From: an uncultured Opitutia bacterium
GTDB taxonomy: Bacteria; Verrucomicrobiota; Verrucomicrobiia; Opitutales; UBA953
DNA length: 7,714 bases
Direction of reading: 5' to 3'
NCBI GenBank assembly: GCA_903829855.1
Contig: CAIKRN010000118.1
Location: 1 to 7,714 of the forward strand
The notes under the pieces are model-generated. The model saw only the letters and a program-made list of their open reading frames with translations, made no database searches and was not told where the DNA came from. Positions 1 through 6,379 of this stretch are shown piece after piece (the first letter of the stretch is position 1; each line of letters starts with the position of its first letter). Made by a program: the position numbers and the translations under genes.

Positions 1-347
1 TGGTGCGAGTGCGCTTTGAGGCACGGGGCTTCGCCGACGGCGCAACAGACGTCCTCAGTCTTGCCGCAGGAACGGCAGACGAGGTGGTGATGGTTATCGC
101 CGATGCGGTCTTCGTAGCGTGCCGGCGAATCGGCGGGCTGGATGCGGCGGATGATGCCTTTGTCCGTCAGTACGTTCAGGACGTTGTAGACAGACTGGCG
201 GGAGATTGTCCCAAGTGCGTCGCACACGCTCGCGGTCAGGTCGTCGGCCGTAGCGTGCGGATGGCGGGAGACCGCGCGGAGGACGGCGAGGCGCTGCGCC
301 GTGACGGGCAGGTCGTGCTGGCGAAGGGTGGCTTCCGGGTCGCGCAT
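1..347 (-). CDS. Fur-family metalloregulator, FurA/PerR-like (3' end cut by window edge)
   Basis: A DNA-binding repressor of the ferric-uptake-regulator family, here most like the peroxide-sensing FurA/PerR branch. The ATG at 347-345 opens a frame of 115 visible residues that runs off the left edge. Residues 12-70 form the winged helix, with the recognition helix around SRQSVYNVLNVLTDKGIIRR (49-68). Residues 77-95 hold the hinge and metal-binding segment, RYEDRIGDNHHHLVCRSCG, whose His cluster (86-88) and C91xxC94 pair are the usual metal and structural zinc ligands. The following CCAVGEAPCL (101-110) resembles actinobacterial FurA proteins, which often sit next to katG. The dimerisation end and the second CxxC are outside the window. 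The gene follows the NagB-like gene after 74 nt containing an operator-like palindrome, which suggests its own autoregulated promoter. No strong Shine-Dalgarno is present; only a GGGGG run 4 nt before ATG. The family is certain from the motifs; the FurA versus PerR/Zur assignment is inference. Confidence 0.9.
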   Translation of the reverse strand, partial: MRDPEATLRQHDLPVTAQRLAVLRAVSRHPHATADDLTASVCDALGTISRQSVYNVLNVLTDKGIIRRIQPADSPARYEDRIGDNHHHLVCRSCGKTEDVCCAVGEAPCLKAHSH

Positions 348-359
348 CGACCCCCAGCA

Positions 360-396
360 AGACCGAGTTTTGGACTTTGTCAAAAAGTTAGACCGA
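360..396. repeat. Direct repeat AGACCGA flanking the palindrome
   Basis: AGACCGA occurs at 360-366 and again at 390-396, exactly 30 bp apart (about three helical turns), on either side of the 368-386 palindrome. The core ACCGA appears once more at 402-406. The spacing would put both copies on the same DNA face, as for cooperative regulator sites. The repeats are short, so chance is possible. Confidence 0.3.
368..386. promoter_or_regulatory. Candidate Fur-type operator overlapping a -35-like element
   Basis: A 19-bp imperfect palindrome of pattern TTTTnGACnnnGTCnAAAA (7 of 9 arm positions pair, centre at 377) lies 21 nt upstream of the Fur-family start codon. Nineteen base pairs is also the length of classical Fur boxes, and the AT-rich arms stand out in this GC-rich window. 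On the minus strand positions 383-378 read TTGACA, a perfect -35 hexamer inside the palindrome. No convincing -10 is found at the right spacing (TTGCTG at 360-355), so the promoter call is weak. Binding here would suit autoregulation of the Fur-like gene. Confidence 0.45.
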
Positions 397-421
397 AACT
401 TACCGACTGGCCGGGCGGACT

Positions 422-1360
422 TCAGTGCATCTCGACCGAACAGGAGCCCAGGCCGCCGCGGAAGTAGTTGAACTGGACGTTCGGGTGGTCGGCGAGGAGG
501 GACATCGGGACGGCCGAATCGGCGACCTGCTTGGAGATCATCAGGGCGGTCAGGCGCTGGCCCAGGGGGTTGTCGTGGGCGCCAGCGTGCCAGATGGAGA
601 CCTTATCGGCCAGCCAGGTCTCCTGCGGGCCGACGGTGATGGCCATCTTCGGAACCATGGTGATGTTGCCGCCACCGGAGGTGCGAGCGTTCTGGCTGAG
701 GGTTACCGGATGCAGTTCGACGATGCGGGTGCCGAGCTTGCGGTACTCGGCGGGAGAGGGCGGGGCGTCCTTGTATTTGCCGGTGCGCTTGAGCGGGTCG
801 TTGAAGGCCCAGTGTTTGATATCGCCCTGGCCGCCCTGCATGACTGCGCAACGGACGCCGGCGTGCCACGTCTTCACGAAGTCAGCGATCTTGGCCTTGG
901 GGAAGTGCAGGTTGGCTTCGGGCATCGCCAGTTTCTTCTGGATGCGGTTGAAGCAGAGTTCGCGGTCGGCGCGTTCGAAGGAGAGGGCGTGCGTGACGGG
1001 TACTTCCTTCTTCGTCTTATCGTCATACCACTCGTCCATGCCCCAGAAGTGGGCGTGCTTCAGGTTGAGACCGAGTTCGTTGACCAAGCGGGCGACGAGC
1101 GGGAGCTGTTCGGTTGGGCCGATCGGGCCGCAGATGCCGACCGGGTTGTCGGCCGTGGCTTGTTTCCACGCCGCGATGTATTCCAAGGCCTCAGCCAGGT
1201 AGAAGTCTTCGAGGGTGTCATACATCACCACCTTGAAGCCCGGACGCGACAGCTGGCGCAGGTCTCGCTCCGTCAGCTTCGCCGCATCGTTAATCAACGC
1301 TGAATCGAGCGTCGTGTAATCCCACCAGTCGGGGGCGATGTGGCTGAGTTTGCGGGGCAT
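422..1360 (-). CDS. NagB-like glucosamine-6-phosphate deaminase/isomerase homologue with altered active site
   Basis: A 312-residue cytoplasmic protein of the glucosamine-6-phosphate deaminase / 6-phosphogluconolactonase fold; E. coli NagB (266 aa) converts GlcN6P to Fru6P and ammonia. Family landmarks occur in order: a phosphate-loop-like GPIGPTEQLP (78-87, the counterpart of the NagB G-x-x-TGxTP loop), WGMDEW (106-111) with the catalytic-type Asp109, GGQGDIKHWAFNDP (176-189), matching NagB's G-G-I-G-x-D-G-H-I-A-F-N-E-P with His183 kept, NAR (224-226) in place of NSR, and VPKMAITVG (236-244). Two active-site positions differ: Ile181 where NagB has Asp141 (an Asp sits one residue earlier) and Asp188 where NagB has Glu148. 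An N-terminal extension of about 40 residues (DWWDYTTLDS and on) is also not typical of NagB. The gene follows the permease gene after 45 nt filled by an 8-bp tandem repeat and has no Shine-Dalgarno. Family membership is firm; substrate and activity are uncertain, and it may be an isomerase or lactonase-like paralogue. Confidence 0.85.
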   Translation of the reverse strand: MPRKLSHIAPDWWDYTTLDSALINDAAKLTERDLRQLSRPGFKVVMYDTLEDFYLAEALEYIAAWKQATADNPVGICGPIGPTEQLPLVARLVNELGLNLKHAHFWGMDEWYDDKTKKEVPVTHALSFERADRELCFNRIQKKLAMPEANLHFPKAKIADFVKTWHAGVRCAVMQGGQGDIKHWAFNDPLKRTGKYKDAPPSPAEYRKLGTRIVELHPVTLSQNARTSGGGNITMVPKMAITVGPQETWLADKVSIWHAGAHDNPLGQRLTALMISKQVADSAVPMSLLADHPNVQFNYFRGGLGSCSVEMH

Positions 1361-1366
1361 ATGTTC

Positions 1367-1406
1367 GAGGGCTGGAGGGCGGGAGGACGAGAGGGCCGGA
1401 GGGAAT
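1367..1406. repeat. 8-bp G-rich tandem repeat, five units
   Basis: The gap between the permease stop codon and the NagB-like start codon is a minisatellite-like array with consensus GAGGGCNG on the plus strand. Units start at 1367, 1375, 1383, 1391 and 1399. The third reads GAGGAC instead of GAGGGC, and the last begins GAGGGA and runs into the first base of the permease stop codon. The transcript leader of the NagB-like gene is therefore pyrimidine-rich and lacks a Shine-Dalgarno. Such arrays can change length by slippage and would alter the spacing between the two genes. Confidence 0.75.
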
Positions 1407-2608
1407 TAGGCGCGGGTGTCTTCGGCGGGTTTTTCGCGGAAGAGGAGTAAGAAGATTGGGATGAGGACGGCGCTCATCACTGCTGGTACGAGCCAGATAG
1501 ACTTCCAGTCGTGGACTCCAGCTGTGCTGGTGTAATTCTGTGCGACCACTCCGGCGAGCCAGGAGCCGACAAACATACCTGCTCCCAGGGTGAACACGGC
1601 GTGGAGGCCTTGTGCAGAGGCGCGCAGGCTGTCGCCGGCTGCTTTGTCGACATACATACGACCCATGACGAAGATGAAGTCGTAGCTCATGCCGTGGAGC
1701 AGGATGCCGCCGAGGATCATCCAGGTGGCCGTGGGCTGTTCATGGAAGAGGGCGAACAGTGCGAATCGGACAGCCCAGGCCGCCATGCCGAGGATCATGA
1801 TGCGCTTGGCGCCGAGCTTTGGCAGGAGCATCGGCAGCATGAGGAGGAAGAAGACTTCGGAGACTTGGCCGAAAGTCATCTTTGAGGCGTAGTTTGCGAC
1901 GTTCATTTCGCTGAGGAATGCGCCGGTCCAGGTGAAGTAGAAGCTGAGCGGAATGCAGATCAAGAAGGAGCAGAACATGAACACCGCGAATGAGCGGTCT
2001 TTGAAGAGTTTCAGCGCGTCGAGGCCGAGGAGCTTGCTGGCCGAGACCGGTCCGGTGTCGCCCTTGGGGGGCGTGTTCGGAAGGGTGAAGGAGTAGAGCG
2101 CGACCGCGAGCGCGACGCCGCAAGCGAGTTTGAACATGCCGTTATTGTCGGCGAGGCTGGCAAAATTGATGACATTGGCGGCGACAATCCAGCCGGCCGA
2201 GGCGGCAACCATGACGATGGGGAACCACTTCGCCGGATTGGGCGTGTGCGTGAGGGTGATGGTGTTGATCAATCCGTGGCCGGCCATGTAGGTCAGGGTG
2301 TAAACAATCAGCGAGGGGTAGAAGATGCCGAAGCTGGTTTGTTGCGAGATCCACCAGAGTAAGGCGGCCCCGAGCAGGTGAAGCCCGCCGAGCAGGCGCT
2401 GCGCAGAGACGTAGCGGTCGGCGATGACGCCGATGAGGAAGGGCGACACGAGTGCCCCGATCGCGGTGGTGCCGTAGGCGAGGCCGATCTGGGTGCCGGT
2501 GAAGTTCAACTTCCCGAGGTAGACGGATAGGGTGTTATACCAGCAGCTCCAAACGAAGTAGTGCAGGAAGACCATCAAGGCCAGGCGGAGGTACAGGGTG
2601 GGAGTCAT
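1406..2608 (-). CDS. MFS permease of the nucleoside:H+ symporter (NupG-like) family
   Basis: A 400-residue inner-membrane transporter. About twelve hydrophobic segments are visible (roughly residues 5-25, 41-62, 70-88, 94-116, 129-150, 158-176, 207-228, 247-263, 267-288, 295-316, 333-355 and 370-390), with a hydrophilic central loop at about 177-205. Motifs typical of NupG/XapB relatives are present: FYPSLIVYTLTY (96-107), GQVSEVFFLLMLP (247-259), and GMSYDFIFVMGRMYVDK (306-322). An MFS-type GVIADR (60-65) lies between helices 2 and 3. The family imports nucleosides with protons, but verrucomicrobial and planctomycete members sit in many sugar-degradation clusters, so the substrate here could be a sugar or amino-sugar product. 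It lies 38 nt downstream of the haem-dehydrogenase gene and 45 nt upstream of the NagB-like gene. The ATG at 2608 is preceded by a C-rich, G-free leader with no Shine-Dalgarno. The family call is strong; the substrate is not known. Confidence 0.88.
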   Translation of the reverse strand: MTPTLYLRLALMVFLHYFVWSCWYNTLSVYLGKLNFTGTQIGLAYGTTAIGALVSPFLIGVIADRYVSAQRLLGGLHLLGAALLWWISQQTSFGIFYPSLIVYTLTYMAGHGLINTITLTHTPNPAKWFPIVMVAASAGWIVAANVINFASLADNNGMFKLACGVALAVALYSFTLPNTPPKGDTGPVSASKLLGLDALKLFKDRSFAVFMFCSFLICIPLSFYFTWTGAFLSEMNVANYASKMTFGQVSEVFFLLMLPMLLPKLGAKRIMILGMAAWAVRFALFALFHEQPTATWMILGGILLHGMSYDFIFVMGRMYVDKAAGDSLRASAQGLHAVFTLGAGMFVGSWLAGVVAQNYTSTAGVHDWKSIWLVPAVMSAVLIPIFLLLFREKPAEDTRA

Positions 2609-2664
2609 GGGGTTGTGAAAGGGTTAGGGGTGGGGGTAGGGGTGGATTAGTGAAGTGAGTGGAG
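2607..2664. repeat. Telomere-like hexamer repeat in a 58-nt stretch without C on the plus strand
   Basis: The plus strand has no C from 2607 to 2664, so the minus-strand transcript has no G over the last codons of the haem-dehydrogenase gene, the whole 38-nt gap and the permease start. Within it, 2621-2644 is four tandem units of consensus GGGGTR (the first unit is GGGTTA). The G runs at 2621-2623, 2627-2630, 2632-2636 and 2639-2642 have loops of 3, 1 and 2 nt, which meets the canonical G-quadruplex pattern on the template strand. The C-rich, G-poor RNA also resembles a Rho-loading (rut) region. Confidence 0.75.
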
Positions 2665-5523
2665 CCATGCAATCAGATCGGCGAGCTCTGGCCGGGAAAG
2701 CGTGGCGTCGAGCCCCATGGGCATAAGGCTTTCGGTGAGAACGGTGTCGGAGACGATCTGCGCATGGAGGAGGGTTTTCTCCTGGCCGGAAATATCGACG
2801 ATGAGGAGGCCTTCGGCGGTATGGCTGCGGACGACCCCGAGGGCGGTCTGGCCGTCGCTGGTCTCGAAGAGGTGTGCTTCGTAATCGCGTGCGAGCGTGC
2901 TGCTGGGGAAGACGATGCTTTCGGCGAGGTCGCGTTCGGTGCGGATCGCGCCGATTTTGGAGAGGTCGGGGCCAATGGCCCGTCCGAGCTCGCCGATCTT
3001 ATGGCAAGCGATGCAGGTGCCTTTGCCCGAAGCGAAGAGGGCTTGGCCGCGCGCAGGCACGCCGTGCGTGGCCGCTTCGGCGATGGCGCCGAGTTCCCGT
3101 TTCTTGAGGTCCATGCCGGCTTCGGCGGCGAGGCGGGCGGGCAGTATGATTTGTTCGAAGAGCTTTGGGGGCTGTTCACTCAGGGCGGTACGATACACGC
3201 TTTCCTGCTGGCTGATGAGCGCGGGATTGCGGGCAATTGCGGTGGTCAAGGTTTCGGCGGCGGCGACTTCCTTGGGCGACGTACGACGCAGGAGCTTGGT
3301 GAGTTCGCGGAGTTCGATGGGTCCGACCTGCGCGAGGGCAGGCGCGAGGGTCATGGTCTGCGTCGGCGTGAGCGTGGTCGAGCTGAGCATCGACGCCGCC
3401 TGAATCCGGGCGGCCACGGAAGCGTCTTGGGTAAGCGTCGTGAGGAGCAGCGTGAAGACCTGCGGGGTCATCGCCCGTGCTTGCATGGAGTCCAGGGCGC
3501 GGAGGCGAAGCGCCGTCGGGCGCCGGATATCATCAGCGATGGCTTGCAGGGTTGGGTCGAACTTGGCCGAGCGCTGGCGCTTGATGGCGTCCAGCAAGAG
3601 TGGACTGGGTCCGTCGGTCTGGGCGAGAAGGCGGGAGAGTTCGTCGGCCCATTCGGTCGCGGGCTTGGCGCTGCATGTGGCGAGGGTAGAGAGCGCGAGG
3701 CGACGTATGGCCAACGATTCGTGACGGAGCATCGCCGTGGTCACTGCTTGGATCTCAGGGCGGGCGGACAGCGTCAGGGTGACCTCGCGGAGCGCGCGCT
3801 GCCTGGTTTCAAAGACGGTCTTTTCTTTGAGCCAGGAAAGCAGCATCTCTGAGAGTCCGGCGTTGGCTTCAGGATTATCGGCGAGGACCTTCAGGGCGCC
3901 CGCCGCTAGGTCGGCGTCTGCGTGATCGAGCTGAGCGCGGGCATAGGCGCTCAGTTCCTCTAGCGCCTGCTGGTGGGCGGGCGGGTAGGAATTTATGCGG
4001 GGGCGGTAAGCCGCGAGTAGTCGGCGGCGGGCAGCAGGGCTTTCCGCCTGACGAAGTAACTCAATCCGGTCGACCACGCCGAGGGTCTGGGCTGCGTAGA
4101 TGAGTGCGTGCTCGGTCGGGGCGTCCAAGGTCTGCGTCATGAGGCCGAGCACCGCCGAGGTGATGCGGGCGTCCTGGGGGCGGGTTTCCGAGATGCGTGC
4201 GAGTGTGCGCAGGCGGATCTGCGGGTCAACGTTGTCGAGACCAGCAATGAGTTCATTGGCCGACGTGCCGATCGGTCGATAGGGTTGCTGCCAGGCCCCA
4301 GAGACTTTTTGCGACAATGCGGTTGATCGAATACGGAGGACCGAGCCGAGTACGTCGGGCTTGGCCATCAGGCTCGACGGGCAACCGAGGCGGAACCAGC
4401 CGCCGGTATTGAGGACGATCAGCGAACCGTCCGGAGCCTCGATGACATCGGTGAAATGCACATCGGGGTCGGTGAGTTTAAGGAACTCGTTCTCGACGGC
4501 CCGGTAGGTCGAGCCTTGCCGGGAGAGTTCCATGCGGACGACGCGCTGGGTGTTGAAGTGGGTGACGAGGAACTGCAGCGGGGCGTCGGCACCACGGTTT
4601 TCCGGGAAGGATTTCCAGAAGCAGGCACCGCTCACGGCCACGTGGCCGAAGTTATGCATCACGGGCATCGTCGGCAGGGTGCGCGGCAGTCCGGCGATGA
4701 CTTGCGGGATATCGACGCGTTCGTAGACGCCGCCATAGAGCCAGTGCACGAGCGTGTCGCCGCGCGGCTGGCCGTAGTAAAGGTTCTGCACACCGACGAT
4801 TTCACCTTGTGGCGTGAAATCGACTTCGACCGGATTATCGCCGGCGAGCAGGGCGTGCCATTGGACGTCGGTGCCGTCGGGCTTCACGCTCCAGATGCCC
4901 GAGCTCTTGCCTTCGAAGACCACCTTGCCGTCTTTACCGGCGGCCTTGTAGCCCTTACGGCCATGGCACCAATAGAGGCGGCCGTTCGGGTGAAGGAAGG
5001 GGCCATGGACGTCGGCGGCATTACCGGTGTAGTCGAAGCCGCTGACGATCATCTCACGCTTGTCCGCCACGCCGTCGCCGTCGGTGTCGGTCAGTTTCCA
5101 GATGCCGGGAGGGGAGGCGACGTACAGGCTGCCATTGAGCCACTGGGCGCCGGCAGGGAAGGTCATCTTGTCCGCGAAGACCGTGCTCTTGTCGAAGATG
5201 CCATCGCCATCGGTGTCTTCGAGCATCAGCACGCGGTTAGGCGGATTCGTGTCGAGCTGGTCCTTCTTCCAGTTCACGCCCACGGCATCGCCGACGAAGA
5301 GTCGACCGCGATCGTCGAAACAGCCCGCGATGGGGTGCGTGACCAAAGGCGCGGCCGCCGCAACGCTCAGGGTGTAGCCGGCGGGAAGTTGCGCAACGGG
5401 TGGAGTGACCTTGGCGGACGAGGTGACGACGACCGGGCGCACCGAGGAAGCCGGAATAATCTCTGGCACCGGTGCGGCGGAAAGGGAGATCGCCAGCCAG
5501 GCGAGCGCGGCGTGCTTACGCAT
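2647..5523 (-). CDS. Secreted PVC-type dehydrogenase: beta-propeller, HEAT-like helices, C-terminal cytochrome c domain
   Basis: A 958-residue exported protein of the membrane-bound dehydrogenase/haem-binding family known mainly from Planctomycetota and Verrucomicrobiota (TIGR02604-like N-terminal part, TIGR02603-like C-terminal part). Residues 1-17 look like a signal peptide (basic MRKH, then a hydrophobic run ending SAA). Residues about 45-400 form an NHL/glucose-dehydrogenase-like propeller, with recurring G-x-L-Y/F-V and GRLYW strands and two calcium-loop-like motifs, DTDGDGIFD (103-111) and DTDGDGVAD (146-154). Residues about 430-800 are helical and Ala/Leu-rich with HEAT-like repeats. 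The cytochrome c domain has CIACH at 837-841 (bases 3015-3001) for covalent haem, and Met934 in SLMPMGL is a likely distal ligand. The family is thought to oxidise sugars or alcohols and pass electrons to the respiratory chain, but few members have been tested. The start overlaps the araC-type stop by 8 nt, which suggests translational coupling; no Shine-Dalgarno is seen. Architecture is certain, substrate unknown. Confidence 0.92.
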   Translation of the reverse strand: MRKHAALAWLAISLSAAPVPEIIPASSVRPVVVTSSAKVTPPVAQLPAGYTLSVAAAAPLVTHPIAGCFDDRGRLFVGDAVGVNWKKDQLDTNPPNRVLMLEDTDGDGIFDKSTVFADKMTFPAGAQWLNGSLYVASPPGIWKLTDTDGDGVADKREMIVSGFDYTGNAADVHGPFLHPNGRLYWCHGRKGYKAAGKDGKVVFEGKSSGIWSVKPDGTDVQWHALLAGDNPVEVDFTPQGEIVGVQNLYYGQPRGDTLVHWLYGGVYERVDIPQVIAGLPRTLPTMPVMHNFGHVAVSGACFWKSFPENRGADAPLQFLVTHFNTQRVVRMELSRQGSTYRAVENEFLKLTDPDVHFTDVIEAPDGSLIVLNTGGWFRLGCPSSLMAKPDVLGSVLRIRSTALSQKVSGAWQQPYRPIGTSANELIAGLDNVDPQIRLRTLARISETRPQDARITSAVLGLMTQTLDAPTEHALIYAAQTLGVVDRIELLRQAESPAARRRLLAAYRPRINSYPPAHQQALEELSAYARAQLDHADADLAAGALKVLADNPEANAGLSEMLLSWLKEKTVFETRQRALREVTLTLSARPEIQAVTTAMLRHESLAIRRLALSTLATCSAKPATEWADELSRLLAQTDGPSPLLLDAIKRQRSAKFDPTLQAIADDIRRPTALRLRALDSMQARAMTPQVFTLLLTTLTQDASVAARIQAASMLSSTTLTPTQTMTLAPALAQVGPIELRELTKLLRRTSPKEVAAAETLTTAIARNPALISQQESVYRTALSEQPPKLFEQIILPARLAAEAGMDLKKRELGAIAEAATHGVPARGQALFASGKGTCIACHKIGELGRAIGPDLSKIGAIRTERDLAESIVFPSSTLARDYEAHLFETSDGQTALGVVRSHTAEGLLIVDISGQEKTLLHAQIVSDTVLTESLMPMGLDATLSRPELADLIAWLHSLH
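5516..5523 (-). other. 8-nt overlap ATGCGTAA between regulator stop and dehydrogenase start
   Basis: The dehydrogenase ATG (5523-5521) lies just before the TAA (5518-5516) of the AraC-type gene, in another frame. A ribosome ending on the regulator could restart here. This would explain the missing Shine-Dalgarno and supports co-expression of the regulator and the dehydrogenase. Confidence 0.75.
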
Positions 5524-6379
5524 GACGGCGGATGGCTTCGCGGTAGGCGAGCGGCGGGAGATCTTGGTGACGTTGGAACTGACGGTGGAAATAGGCCGCG
5601 GTGGGGTAGCCGCACTGGTGCGCGATCTGCTTCACGGACTCGTCAGTCTCGGCGAGCAGACGAGCGGCGCGGGCGATGCGCAGTTCGTTGAGATACTGGG
5701 GGACGGAACGCCCGGTGCACTTCTTGAACAGGCGACTGAAGGCACTTTCGCTCAGGCCGGCGAGCGTGGCGAGTTCGGGGACGTAGAGCGGCTTGCCGAG
5801 GTTGGCCTTGATGTGGGCGACAACGTTGCCGATGCGGTCGGAGGAGTGCTCGTCGATGGTCGCATGGAAGCCCGGCGTGGCGATCTCCTTGAGTTCGTCC
5901 GAGCTGGCGGCGAGTTCGAGGAACTCGATCAGCAGGGCCATGCGCCGGAGCCCGTGTGCCTTCGGCATCTTATGGAGGAGCGCGGCGGCCTGCTTGCGGG
6001 TCGCCCCTTTGAACTCGAGGCCGAGGCGCGCACGTTCGAGCAGGCGACGGATGGCCGACACGGACGAGTGTTGCGTCCATTCTTCACCGAAGAGGTTTGG
6101 GCGGAATTGGACGAGGATCCATTCCACGCCGGCTTGGCGGCCCTTGCGGTCATTACGGAAGTCGTGAGGGAGGTCGGAACCGAGGAGTAGGATTTGGCCG
6201 GCCTTGAGCGGCGCCATCTTGTCGCCGATCCAGCGCTCGGTGCCGCCGCGGAGCAGGAAGAAGATCTCGTGCTCGGGGTGGTGATGCCAGACGCAGCCGA
6301 AGTCGCGTTGGCTCAGGTGCTCACACGCGACCAGCTCGTTCGCCGAGACGGGAGATTGCTGTTCCTTGATCAGCCTCAT
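5516..6379 (-). CDS. AraC-family transcriptional regulator with N-terminal cupin sensor
   Basis: A 287-residue cytoplasmic regulator. Residues about 15-90 form a cupin (AraC-binding) domain with the HHHPEHEIFFLLRG signature (32-45) and a second cupin box GSDLPHDF (67-74). Residues about 183-287 form the double helix-turn-helix: first HTH PELATLAGLSESAFSRLFKK (201-220), second HTH in VKQIAHQCGYPTAAYFHRQF (249-268), followed by the usual PxxYR (276-280). The open frame extends upstream to 6460, but the start is placed at 6379: there the ATG overlaps the TGA of the preceding gene as ATGA, and the longer version would be buried in that gene's coding sequence with a low-complexity Arg/Ser-rich N-terminus. 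Its stop overlaps the next gene by 8 nt. Being inside the operon, it probably controls that operon in response to a small ligand, likely a sugar or related compound. Ligand and operator are not visible; the operon promoter is off the right edge. Confidence 0.9.
   Translation of the reverse strand: MRLIKEQQSPVSANELVACEHLSQRDFGCVWHHHPEHEIFFLLRGGTERWIGDKMAPLKAGQILLLGSDLPHDFRNDRKGRQAGVEWILVQFRPNLFGEEWTQHSSVSAIRRLLERARLGLEFKGATRKQAAALLHKMPKAHGLRRMALLIEFLELAASSDELKEIATPGFHATIDEHSSDRIGNVVAHIKANLGKPLYVPELATLAGLSESAFSRLFKKCTGRSVPQYLNELRIARAARLLAETDESVKQIAHQCGYPTAAYFHRQFQRHQDLPPLAYREAIRRHA
6376..6379 (-). other. ATGA stop/start overlap
   Basis: The TGA of the dimethylformamidase-like gene (6378-6376) overlaps the ATG of the AraC-type gene (6379-6377). 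This is the classical 4-nt coupling junction. It fixes the AraC start and shows the two genes share a transcript. Confidence 0.8.

Noticed and set aside
385..401. Possible intrinsic terminator after the NagB-like gene (AAGTT stem, 7-nt loop, then T run on the minus strand)
   Set aside because: The stem is only 5 bp and AT-rich, too weak for an intrinsic terminator; the T run belongs to the operator-like palindrome.
425..1303. Plus-strand open frame of 292 codons opposite the NagB-like gene
   Set aside because: Composition-driven shadow; the opposite strand holds conserved NagB-type motifs.
2659..3852. Plus-strand open frame of 397 codons opposite the haem domain and HEAT region
   Set aside because: Gly/Glu/Arg-rich shadow; the minus frame carries CIACH and SLMPMGL.
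4456..5691. Long plus-strand open frame opposite the haem-dehydrogenase gene (411 codons)
   Set aside because: It mirrors the third-position GC bias of the real gene, has Val/Gly/Ala/Arg-rich low-information protein, and no recognisable domain. The minus-strand frame has clear motifs throughout.
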